Shown: piece by piece, positions 8,601 to 14,798 of the stretch | Layout: every line of letters starts with the position of its first letter | Numbering within the stretch: position 1 is the first letter of the stretch | Source of the DNA: Pyxidicoccus caerfyrddinensis | GTDB taxonomy: Bacteria; Myxococcota; Myxococcia; Myxococcales; Myxococcaceae | Assembly (NCBI RefSeq): GCF_010894405.1 | Contig: NZ_JAAIYA010000042.1 | Span: forward strand, 1-64,000 | DNA length: 64,000 nt | Direction: 5' to 3' | Notes under the pieces: model-generated | The model's database searches: none | Told to the model about the DNA's origin: nothing | The model's input: the letters and a program-made list of their open reading frames with translations, nothing else | Program-made: the position numbers and the translations under genes

Positions 8601-9704
8601 TCAGCTGCGCGTGCCGACGCGCGTGCCGCCGAGGCTGGTTTCCAGCGTGGTGGAGCCCGCCCTCCAGGGACGTGCCTGCTCACGCACCCAGCGTCCGGCG
8701 CGGGCCACCAGCGTGCAGCCCACCAGCAGCGCCAGGCCCACACCCATCGCGGCGGGGACGCCCAGCGTGGGCCCGATGTGTCCCGCCAGGCCGGTGATGT
8801 CCGCCCAGCCGTAGACCACCGGCAGGTGCAGCACGTAGACCCACAGCGACAGGCGGCCGAACGGAGCCAGCAGCCCACTGAGCCGCCGCGGCGCCAGATT
8901 CACGGCGCCCAGCACCATGAGCCCCTGGCCCACCCGGTACATCACCATCCACGGGCTCACGGCGTTCCAGTCCGCCGGCAGCACCTGCGTCAGCGCGAGC
9001 AGCCCGGCACCCAGCGCCAGCAGCGCGAGGCCCTGCGGCCAGCCCGGGCGCAGCAGGTGCAACGCGTGCGCGGCCAGCGCGCCCGCGAAGAAGAAGCCCG
9101 CCCAGGGGAAGAAGGGGAAGCGGCTGCCCTCGGCGCTGCCGATGAACTGCTGCACCGGCCCGGGCAGCCCGGCGCCCAGGCGCCACATGGCCGCGCTCAC
9201 CAGGGGGATGCCCACCGCCAGCACGAGCAGCACCCCCGCCCGGCCCCAGCGGGGCGGCGCCAGCGCGAGCAACGTGGAGCCCAGCAGCAGCGCGAAGCCG
9301 ATGCACTGGAGCGCGTCGAAGGTGAAGACGTGCGTGAGCATCTGCTCCGTCCACCCCAGGTCTCTCACCGCGCCCCAGCCCGGCCAGTGCAGGAGGTAGC
9401 CCAGGAACAGCAGCAGCAACGCCCGGCGCACGCGGCGCCCGTAGATGTCGCGCGCCGCCGTGGGCTTCGTCCCCAGCGCCGCCACGACCGCCCAGCCGCT
9501 CACCAGCAGGAACAGCGGCGCGGTGACGCCTCGGAAGGCCCAGTAGTGCTGCACCCAGGGAAGCGCGCGCGCCGCGGGTGTCAGCAGCGCGTCCAGCGTG
9601 TGCCCCATCACCATTGCAAAGACAGCCAATCCCCGCGCCCCATCGAGTCCGGGGTGGCGGGTGGGCTGCTTCTCGAAAGTGAATGAGGGGCCGAGTCTCT
9701 TCAC
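8601..9704 (-). CDS. Polytopic membrane protein of the acyltransferase / DUF1624 (HGSNAT-like) type
   Basis: About 367 residues with roughly ten hydrophobic segments. The first helix carries GLDGARGLAVFAMVMGHTLD, which matches the opening of DUF1624/HGSNAT and OpgC-like membrane acyltransferases, where the His is thought to take part in acyl transfer across the membrane; FRGVTAPLFLLVSGW follows, as in those families. The substrate cannot be deduced. The GTG at 9704 with AGG close upstream is preferred; another GTG at 9752 is open. It stands alone, tail to tail with fxsA and head to head with the YfiM-like gene. Confidence 0.7.
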   Translation of the reverse strand: MKRLGPSFTFEKQPTRHPGLDGARGLAVFAMVMGHTLDALLTPAARALPWVQHYWAFRGVTAPLFLLVSGWAVVAALGTKPTAARDIYGRRVRRALLLLFLGYLLHWPGWGAVRDLGWTEQMLTHVFTFDALQCIGFALLLGSTLLALAPPRWGRAGVLLVLAVGIPLVSAAMWRLGAGLPGPVQQFIGSAEGSRFPFFPWAGFFFAGALAAHALHLLRPGWPQGLALLALGAGLLALTQVLPADWNAVSPWMVMYRVGQGLMVLGAVNLAPRRLSGLLAPFGRLSLWVYVLHLPVVYGWADITGLAGHIGPTLGVPAAMGVGLALLVGCTLVARAGRWVREQARPWRAGSTTLETSLGGTRVGTRS

Positions 9705-9823
9705 GCAACCTGGAGCATAGGCCGATGTGCGGGCCGCGTCTCGAAAACGCACAAATCGAGGGAACGTCCCTTCACTCCGAGGACAAGCTCCCGGACAGGT
9801 CGTGTGGTGCTACATGTCTGGGC

Positions 9824-10648
9824 ATGCAACCGATGCGACGCTCCCTCCTCTCCCTGCTGCTCGTCCTGCCTGGCACGTCCGCCCTGGGCGCGGCCGGTGA
9901 CGAATGGCTCGGCGCGGACAAGGCGAAGCACTTCGCCGTGTGCACCGTCCTCGCGGGCGCGGGCTATGGCGGGGGCGCGCTCCTCTTCGAAGCTCCCTCG
10001 GCGCGGTGGCTCACCGGCGCGGGGCTCGCGATGGGGGCCGGGCTGGGCAAGGAGCTGTACGACACCCGGAGCGGAGGCACGGGCTTCTCCGTGAAGGACC
10101 TCGCGTGGGACGCCGTCGGCACGGCCACGGGGCTCGGCGTGGCGTACCTGGTGGACCGGTTCGTCTTCGGACATGAGGCGCCGGCGTCCCCACCCGTGAG
10201 CCTACGGACCGTTGCCCCGTTCATCTTCGACGGGCGCGGCACCGCGCTCATCCTCCACGGGCGCGGCGGCGGTACCTCGCGCCTTGCGCTCGACGAGCTG
10301 CACCAGCTTCTCGCGCTGAAGGCGCGGGTCCACCGTCAACATGGCGCCGCCCCGGCCGTCGCCGCTGGTGACGAGCACGGTGACCTGCCCGCGCGGGCAC
10401 TGGTTCATGCAGCCGGTGGGCAGGACGCGGACCTGCTCGGACAGGCCGCGCTCGGCGAACGCGCCCTGGAGCCAGCGCGGCAGGTCCAGGCCTCCGCCGC
10501 GCGCGCCACCGCGCATGAGGCACTTGCGGCAGACGAGGACTTCCACCTCGCGCGCCGCGTCCACCGGTCCGTCCCTACCGTCGTCCTGCATCCATCCTCC
10601 TCCGCAAGGGAGTCTCGAGCGCCCGATGCCCCGCTGCGCGGCCGCTGA
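9824..10648 (+). CDS. YfiM/DUF2279-like exported protein; 3' end uncertain
   Basis: The first 115 or so residues are a good YfiM-type protein: signal peptide (MQPMRRSLLSLLLVLPGTSA), then GADKAKHFAVC, LGKELYDTR and FSVKDLAWDAVGTATG, matching the family DKxxHF, KExYD and KDxxxDxxGxxxG. After VDRFVFG the frame stays open to 10648 and lies fully antisense to the 2Fe-2S protein gene, with a composition that looks like a shadow. In the next frame a TGA occurs at 10174-10176, exactly where the domain ends, so a one-base indel or sequence error is possible. The coding part to about 10170 is firm; the tail is not. Confidence 0.6.
   Translation: MQPMRRSLLSLLLVLPGTSALGAAGDEWLGADKAKHFAVCTVLAGAGYGGGALLFEAPSARWLTGAGLAMGAGLGKELYDTRSGGTGFSVKDLAWDAVGTATGLGVAYLVDRFVFGHEAPASPPVSLRTVAPFIFDGRGTALILHGRGGGTSRLALDELHQLLALKARVHRQHGAAPAVAAGDEHGDLPARALVHAAGGQDADLLGQAALGERALEPARQVQASAARATAHEALAADEDFHLARRVHRSVPTVVLHPSSSARESRAPDAPLRGR
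10202..10591 (-). CDS. (2Fe-2S) ferredoxin-like protein, thioredoxin-fold type
   Basis: 129 residues. The pattern VLVCRKCLMRGG followed about 35 residues later by PTGCMNQCPRGQVTVLV is that of thioredoxin-like 2Fe-2S ferredoxins, with four Cys ligands; the fold is related to the NuoE C-terminal domain. It should be a small cytoplasmic electron carrier. The C-terminus ends in a duplicated VEDERG segment. The start is well supported by GGAGGAGG just upstream of ATG 10591. It overlaps, on the other strand, the open extension of the YfiM-like gene. Confidence 0.8.
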   Translation of the reverse strand: MQDDGRDGPVDAAREVEVLVCRKCLMRGGARGGGLDLPRWLQGAFAERGLSEQVRVLPTGCMNQCPRGQVTVLVTSGDGRGGAMLTVDPRLQREKLVQLVERKARGTAAAPVEDERGAAPVEDERGNGP

Positions 10649-10847
10649 AGGCCCCGGGCGCCGCCTGGAGGATTGGAGTTAGCCGCGCGCCCGCCTCCCC
10701 GCAGCCATGGCCCGCCCGAGCGTGCGCCGGACGGGCAGGGGGGCGCTCCAGGCCCCGGGTGTGCTGATGGATACGGAAAGCCGGGATGACGGTGCGACAC
10801 TGCGTCACGAAACGCTTCGCGCGCACCTGCTGCTAGCGTCCCGCCCC
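10592..10847. other. Intergenic region between divergent 2Fe-2S protein and dihaem cytochrome genes
   Basis: 256 bases of GC-rich sequence between two divergent genes, expected to hold both promoters. I see no convincing -35/-10 pair, palindrome or small gene. Confidence 0.4.
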
Positions 10848-11969
10848 ATGCTTCGACACCGCCTGCTCTCGCTCCTCACGTTGTCCGCCCTGGGCGCCAC
10901 CACGCTCCCCGCGTGCGAGCGCAGCCCGGAGCCCGCGCCGACGCCCGCGCCCGCCGCCGTGGCGGCTCCCGCCGTCGCGAAGCCGCGCGCGCCGAAGCCG
11001 CTGACGCCCGAGCAGCTCGGCCACTTCTTCCTCCCGCTGCCGCCGGCGAAGGACGCGAAGCCCGCGCCGAAGGACACCGAGGCCCAGGTGGCGCTGGGGC
11101 GCATGCTCTACTTCGAGCCGCGCCTGTCGAAGAACCACGACGTGTCCTGCAACACCTGCCACGGCCTGACGACGTTCGGCGTGGACAACAAGGCGCTGTC
11201 GGACGGGCACAAGGGGCAGAAGGGCTCGCGCAACTCGCCCACCGTGTACAACGCCGCCGGCCACATCGCGCAGTTCTGGGACGGGCGCGCGGACACGCTC
11301 GAGGCACAGGCGCAGGGCCCCATCCTCAATCCGGTGGAGATGGCCATGCCGGACGAGAAGCGCGTGGTGGCCACGCTGGCCTCCATCCCCGAGTACACCA
11401 CCCGCTTCCGCGAGGCCTTCCCCGGCGAGAAGAAGCCGGTGTCGCTGGGCAACGCCGCGCGCGCCATCGCCGCCTTCGAGCGCCGGCTCACCACGCCCTC
11501 GCGCTTCAACCAGTACCTCTCCGGCCGGCACGACGCGCTCTCCGAGCAGGAGCAGCGCGGCCTCCAGCTCTTCGCCGCCACCGGCTGCACCACGTGCCAC
11601 AACGGCCCGGCGGTGGGCGGCACGTCCTTCCAGAAGCTGGGCCTGGTGGAGGACTACCCGGGCCTCACGGACGCCGGCCGCTTCGACGCGACGAAGAACG
11701 AGGACGACCGGGGCAAGTTCCGCGTGCCCACGCTGCTCAACGTGGACAAGACGGGCCCGTACCTCCATGACGGCAGCGTGAAGGACCTGCCCACCATGGT
11801 GCGCCTGATGGCGAAGCACCAATTGGCGCGGACGCTCACGGACGCCGAGGTGGACGACCTGGTCGCCTTCCTCAAGAGCCTCACCGGCGAGCTGCCCTCT
11901 CCGGAGCTCATCTCCGAGCCGCCCCTGCCGGCCAGCACGAAGAAGACGCCCAAGCCGGACCCGTCGTGA
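10848..11969 (+). CDS. Dihaem cytochrome c peroxidase / MauG family lipoprotein
   Basis: 373 residues. An N-terminal signal with lipobox LPAC (C23) predicts a lipoprotein on the periplasmic side. Two haem c sites are visible, CNTCH at 101-105 and CTTCH at 247-251, in the order and spacing of bacterial cytochrome c peroxidases and MauG-type enzymes; the linker contains SRNSPTVYNAAGHIAQFWDGR, which is cut here to the family core NSPTVYNAA..FWDGR. It probably reduces hydrogen peroxide with electrons from a c-type cytochrome, or oxidises a partner protein. The ATG at 10848 begins the signal peptide. A small membrane protein gene follows 41 bp later. Confidence 0.88.
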   Translation: MLRHRLLSLLTLSALGATTLPACERSPEPAPTPAPAAVAAPAVAKPRAPKPLTPEQLGHFFLPLPPAKDAKPAPKDTEAQVALGRMLYFEPRLSKNHDVSCNTCHGLTTFGVDNKALSDGHKGQKGSRNSPTVYNAAGHIAQFWDGRADTLEAQAQGPILNPVEMAMPDEKRVVATLASIPEYTTRFREAFPGEKKPVSLGNAARAIAAFERRLTTPSRFNQYLSGRHDALSEQEQRGLQLFAATGCTTCHNGPAVGGTSFQKLGLVEDYPGLTDAGRFDATKNEDDRGKFRVPTLLNVDKTGPYLHDGSVKDLPTMVRLMAKHQLARTLTDAEVDDLVAFLKSLTGELPSPELISEPPLPASTKKTPKPDPS

Positions 11970-12010
11970 AACGTGCGTGGCGCCTCGCGCGTTGCTAAGC
12001 AGCGAGGCCC

Positions 12011-12409
12011 ATGGACCGAATGTTCTTCTACGCCCACTCCGGGCTGCGCTACCTGGTGCTGCTCGCCGGGGTGCTGGCCCTCGCCTATTTCGCCTTCGGG
12101 CTCGCCACGAAGCGGCCCTTCGACAAGGGCGGGCGCATCCTCGGCGCCTCCTTCGCGGGCCTGCTGCACACCCAGGTGTTGCTCGGCATCCTCGTGCTGG
12201 TGACGCGCATCTACTACCCCGCGCTCATCGGCCACATCGTGCTGATGGTGTTCGCGGCCGCCACGGCCCAGGTGGCGATGTCCGTCAACCGGCGCCGTCC
12301 CCAGCCGGGCTTCGTGCTGCCCCTGATGGGTGTGGTGCTGGCCCTCGTCTTCATCGTCGGCGGCATCATGGCCATCGGCCGCGGCGTGTTCACCACCACC
12401 GCGATGTGA
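12011..12409 (+). CDS. Small four-helix membrane protein, unknown function
   Basis: 132 residues with four predicted membrane helices (about 13-30, 42-64, 67-85, 97-120). Conserved-looking His residues sit in helices (AHSGLRY, LLHTQVLLG, IGHIVLMV), a pattern that could bind haem b, but I cannot assign a family. It lies 41 bp after the dihaem peroxidase and before a strong inverted repeat, so it probably belongs to the peroxidase transcript and may be a membrane electron donor or partner of it. That link is inference from position. Confidence 0.7.
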   Translation: MDRMFFYAHSGLRYLVLLAGVLALAYFAFGLATKRPFDKGGRILGASFAGLLHTQVLLGILVLVTRIYYPALIGHIVLMVFAAATAQVAMSVNRRRPQPGFVLPLMGVVLALVFIVGGIMAIGRGVFTTTAM

Positions 12410-12419
12410 AGCGGGCGTA

Positions 12420-12463
12420 GCGCGAGCGCACCGTCCCCGTTGGGGAAAATGCTGCGCTCGCGC
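12420..12463. terminator. Large inverted repeat, likely transcription terminator or barrier
   Basis: GCGCGAGCGCA (12420-12430) is matched perfectly by TGCGCTCGCGC (12453-12463), and a second hairpin TCCCC/GGGGA (12434-12438 / 12442-12446) sits inside it. It begins 10 bp after the stop of the four-helix protein gene. There is no T-run, so it may end transcription with Rho or protect the 3' end. Confidence 0.6.
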
Positions 12464-12572
12464 GGGGCTCGCGGCGCAAAAGCTGCGCTGGCCTCGCGGC
12501 CCTGTCCGGATGTCTGCCCGCATGTTGGCGAGCGGGCATCCTGGCCCCCTCATTGCAGTCGTGCTCCTCCGT

Positions 12573-12591
12573 GCCGGGCAATGAGCCCGGC
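12573..12591. promoter_or_regulatory. Stem-loop in the leader of the act operon
   Basis: GCCGGGC and GCCCGGC (7-bp perfect arms) flank the loop AATGA, 23 bp upstream of the ATG of the dihaem cytochrome gene. It may be a leader hairpin or the end of an upstream transcript; the sequence alone does not decide. Confidence 0.4.
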
Positions 12592-12614
12592 CTTCCTTGG
12601 AGGGGCACGCGGCG

Positions 12615-13457
12615 ATGCGGACACAAGCCCTGGGTGGACGAAGGCCCGCGCGCGGGCTCGCCCCCGTCATTCAGCTCCTCGTCATGCTGGTGGCGCCCGC
12701 CGCGCTGGCGCAGGGCACCTCGCAGGGCGCGAAGCTGTTCTCGCAGCGCTGCGGGAGCTGCCACTCGGTGGGCGAGGGCGACCGCGTGGGCCCGGACCTG
12801 CACGGCGTGCTGGAGCGCCGTGACGAGGCCTGGGTCGCCCGCTTCCTGAAGAGCCCGGGCGCGCTCATCGACTCCGGTGACGCGGTGGCCACCGGGTTGC
12901 TGAAGCAGTTCAATGGCGTCCGCATGCCGGACCAGGCGCTCTCCGAGGAGGAGCGCGCCGGCCTCTTCGCCTTCTTCCGCGACTGCACCGCGAAGGGGAA
13001 GGGGAGCTGCAAGCCGTCTCCCACCGCGAAGCCGGGGACGGACGCCACGCCGGAGGAAATCGCCCGGGGCCGGCAGCTCTTCGAGGGCACCCAGGCGCTG
13101 GCCCACGGCGGCCCCGCGTGCCTGGGCTGCCACGACGTGCGTGGGCTGGGCGTGGCCGGTGGCGGCACGCTGGGCCCCAACCTCACCTTCACCTTCGCGC
13201 GCCTCGGAGACCGGGGGCTGACGCCGCTGCTGGCGAAGCTGGACACGCCGCTGATGCGCGAGCTGTACGCGAAGACGCCCCTCACGGAGGAGGAGCAGTA
13301 CGCCGTGAAGGCGTACCTCGCGGACGTCTCGCGCGACGGCAGCCGGCCGCGCAAGGACAGGGACTTCTTCTTCCTCGGCGTCGTCGGCCTCATCGCCGCG
13401 CTGGGGTTCATCGGACTCGTCTGGGGGCCGCGCGGGACGGACCCGCGCGCCCACTGA
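12615..13457 (+). CDS. Dihaem c-type cytochrome with C-terminal membrane anchor, first gene of the act operon
   Basis: 280 residues. A signal peptide (ends APAALAQ) is followed by two cytochrome c domains: CGSCH at 46-50 with a downstream Met in NGVRMPDQ, and CLGCH near residue 172. The last 30 residues contain one hydrophobic helix (FFFLGVVGLIAALGFIGLVW), anchoring it to the membrane. It precedes a NarI-like cytochrome b by 25 bp and the actA-F genes, so it probably carries electrons to or from alternative complex III, in a module resembling NarC/NarI-type pairs. An upstream TTG at 12597 is possible, but ATG 12615 starts a better signal peptide. Confidence 0.82.
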   Translation: MRTQALGGRRPARGLAPVIQLLVMLVAPAALAQGTSQGAKLFSQRCGSCHSVGEGDRVGPDLHGVLERRDEAWVARFLKSPGALIDSGDAVATGLLKQFNGVRMPDQALSEEERAGLFAFFRDCTAKGKGSCKPSPTAKPGTDATPEEIARGRQLFEGTQALAHGGPACLGCHDVRGLGVAGGGTLGPNLTFTFARLGDRGLTPLLAKLDTPLMRELYAKTPLTEEEQYAVKAYLADVSRDGSRPRKDRDFFFLGVVGLIAALGFIGLVWGPRGTDPRAH

Positions 13458-13482
13458 CGGCGCTGCTCGTGCGAGGCCTCCC

Positions 13483-14127
13483 GTGAGCGACTCCCTTCTC
13501 TTCTCCTTCCTTCCCTATGCGGCCGCCGTCGCCGCCGTGGCGGGCACGGTGCACCGCGTGACGGTGCGCGCACCGGCCGCCGTCCGGGCTCCCAGTGAGC
13601 CGTGGACGCCCGCGGGCCGCGCGGTGCTGGCCGGCGGCGTCACCGTCGTCCTCAACCACCTGCTGGGGCTGGCCGCGCCCCGGGCGATGCAGGCCTTCGT
13701 CGCGTCCCCGGCGCGCCTCTTCACGCTGGAGGCGGTGAGCCTCATCGGCGGCATGTTGCTGGGCTGGGGCCTGCTGAGCCTCACCCTGCGCCGCGCTCGC
13801 GATGGGCAGTGGCTGGTGGCCGGCTTCCTCGGGCTGGTGCTGGCGCAGGTGCTCACCGGCCTGCACATCGCCGTGGCGCTGCGCTGGGGCTCCGCCTGGT
13901 ACCTCCACCTCGCGGTGCCGTACCTGCGCTCGCTGCTGGCCTTCCAGCCGGACGCGACGCTGATGGAGAAGGCGCCGCTCGTCTTCCAGGTCCACACCCT
14001 GGCCGGCTTCGTGCTGCTGGCGCTGGCCCCGTTCGCCCGCGCGCGGAAGGTCGCGGCCCTGGCGCTGGTGCCGCCGGCCTCGGAGTCGAACCTGCTCGCC
14101 ACGCCCCGGGAGGAGACCGCTCGCTGA
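13483..14127 (+). CDS. NarI-like (nitrate reductase gamma) cytochrome b membrane subunit
   Basis: 214 residues with about five membrane helices. His residues in NHLLGL, TGLHIAV, WYLHLAVPYLRSL and FQVHTLAGFV, ending with ALAPFAR, follow the NarI pattern of two bis-His haem b groups and a final P-F-[TA]-R. NarI normally takes electrons from quinol and passes them to NarH, but no narG or narH is near; instead actA follows 18 bp later. It may be an extra quinol-oxidising or reverse-flow subunit tied to alternative complex III or to the dihaem cytochrome before it. GTG start. Confidence 0.75.
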   Translation: MSDSLLFSFLPYAAAVAAVAGTVHRVTVRAPAAVRAPSEPWTPAGRAVLAGGVTVVLNHLLGLAAPRAMQAFVASPARLFTLEAVSLIGGMLLGWGLLSLTLRRARDGQWLVAGFLGLVLAQVLTGLHIAVALRWGSAWYLHLAVPYLRSLLAFQPDATLMEKAPLVFQVHTLAGFVLLALAPFARARKVAALALVPPASESNLLATPREETAR

Positions 14128-14145
14128 CGCGCGCGGCCCACCGCC

Positions 14146-14787
14146 ATGAACGACGCCTCGACTCGCCTCTCTCGTCCCACCCGTGCCGCCGGCCACGCGG
14201 GCGCGCTGCTGGCCCTGGCCCTGGCCGGGTGCAGCGGCCCGGTGAACAACCAGCAGGGCTACATGCCCGAGCAGCCCGTGGCCTTCTCTCACGCCGTGCA
14301 CGCCGGCCAGTACGAACTGGACTGCCAGTACTGCCACGTGGGCGCGGAGAAGAGCCGCCATGCGGGCGTGCCCGCTTCCAGCGTGTGCATGAACTGCCAC
14401 ACGCAGGTGAAGACGGACTCGCCCGAAATCCAGAAGGTGGCGGCCGCGGTGGCGAAGAATCAGCCCATCGAGTGGGTGCGCATCCACCGCCTGCCGGACC
14501 ACGCCTTCTTCAACCACGCCAGCCACGTCACCGCGGGGCTGGCGTGCCAGACGTGCCACGGGAAGGTGCAGGAGATGGTGCGCGTGGAGCAGGCCGAGCC
14601 CATGACGATGGGCTGGTGCCTGGACTGCCACCGCAAGATGGCGGCGGAGCAGGTGTCCGCGCCGCCGCCTTCCGCGCCGCGCTCCGGCGAGCTGCTCGCC
14701 ATGTCCATCCAGGCCCCGGCGCCCGCGCCGCTGAAGGCCCCCCGCATCCTGCAGCCCCCCACGGACTGCTCCGGCTGTCACCGCTGA
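14146..14787 (+). CDS. actA: Alternative complex III subunit ActA, pentahaem cytochrome c
   Basis: 213 residues. Lipobox-like LAGC near residue 28 suggests a lipoprotein, where most ActA proteins have an N-terminal membrane helix. Five CxxCH sites are visible (CQYCH, CMNCH, CQTCH, CLDCH, CSGCH), the number expected for ActA, with distal His residues in FSHAVHAG and FNHASHV. ActA takes electrons from the ActB/ActC quinol-oxidising part and passes them to ActE or to soluble cytochrome c. It is the first of six contiguous act genes; actB starts 11 bp downstream. Confidence 0.92.
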   Translation: MNDASTRLSRPTRAAGHAGALLALALAGCSGPVNNQQGYMPEQPVAFSHAVHAGQYELDCQYCHVGAEKSRHAGVPASSVCMNCHTQVKTDSPEIQKVAAAVAKNQPIEWVRIHRLPDHAFFNHASHVTAGLACQTCHGKVQEMVRVEQAEPMTMGWCLDCHRKMAAEQVSAPPPSAPRSGELLAMSIQAPAPAPLKAPRILQPPTDCSGCHR

Positions 14788-14798
14788 GGACCTCCTCC

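Noticed and set aside
13602..14798. ActB extended upstream to a 1390-residue protein
   Set aside because: The extra part overlaps the NarI-like and ActA genes in another frame; ATG 14799 gives the normal N-terminus with its Tat signal.
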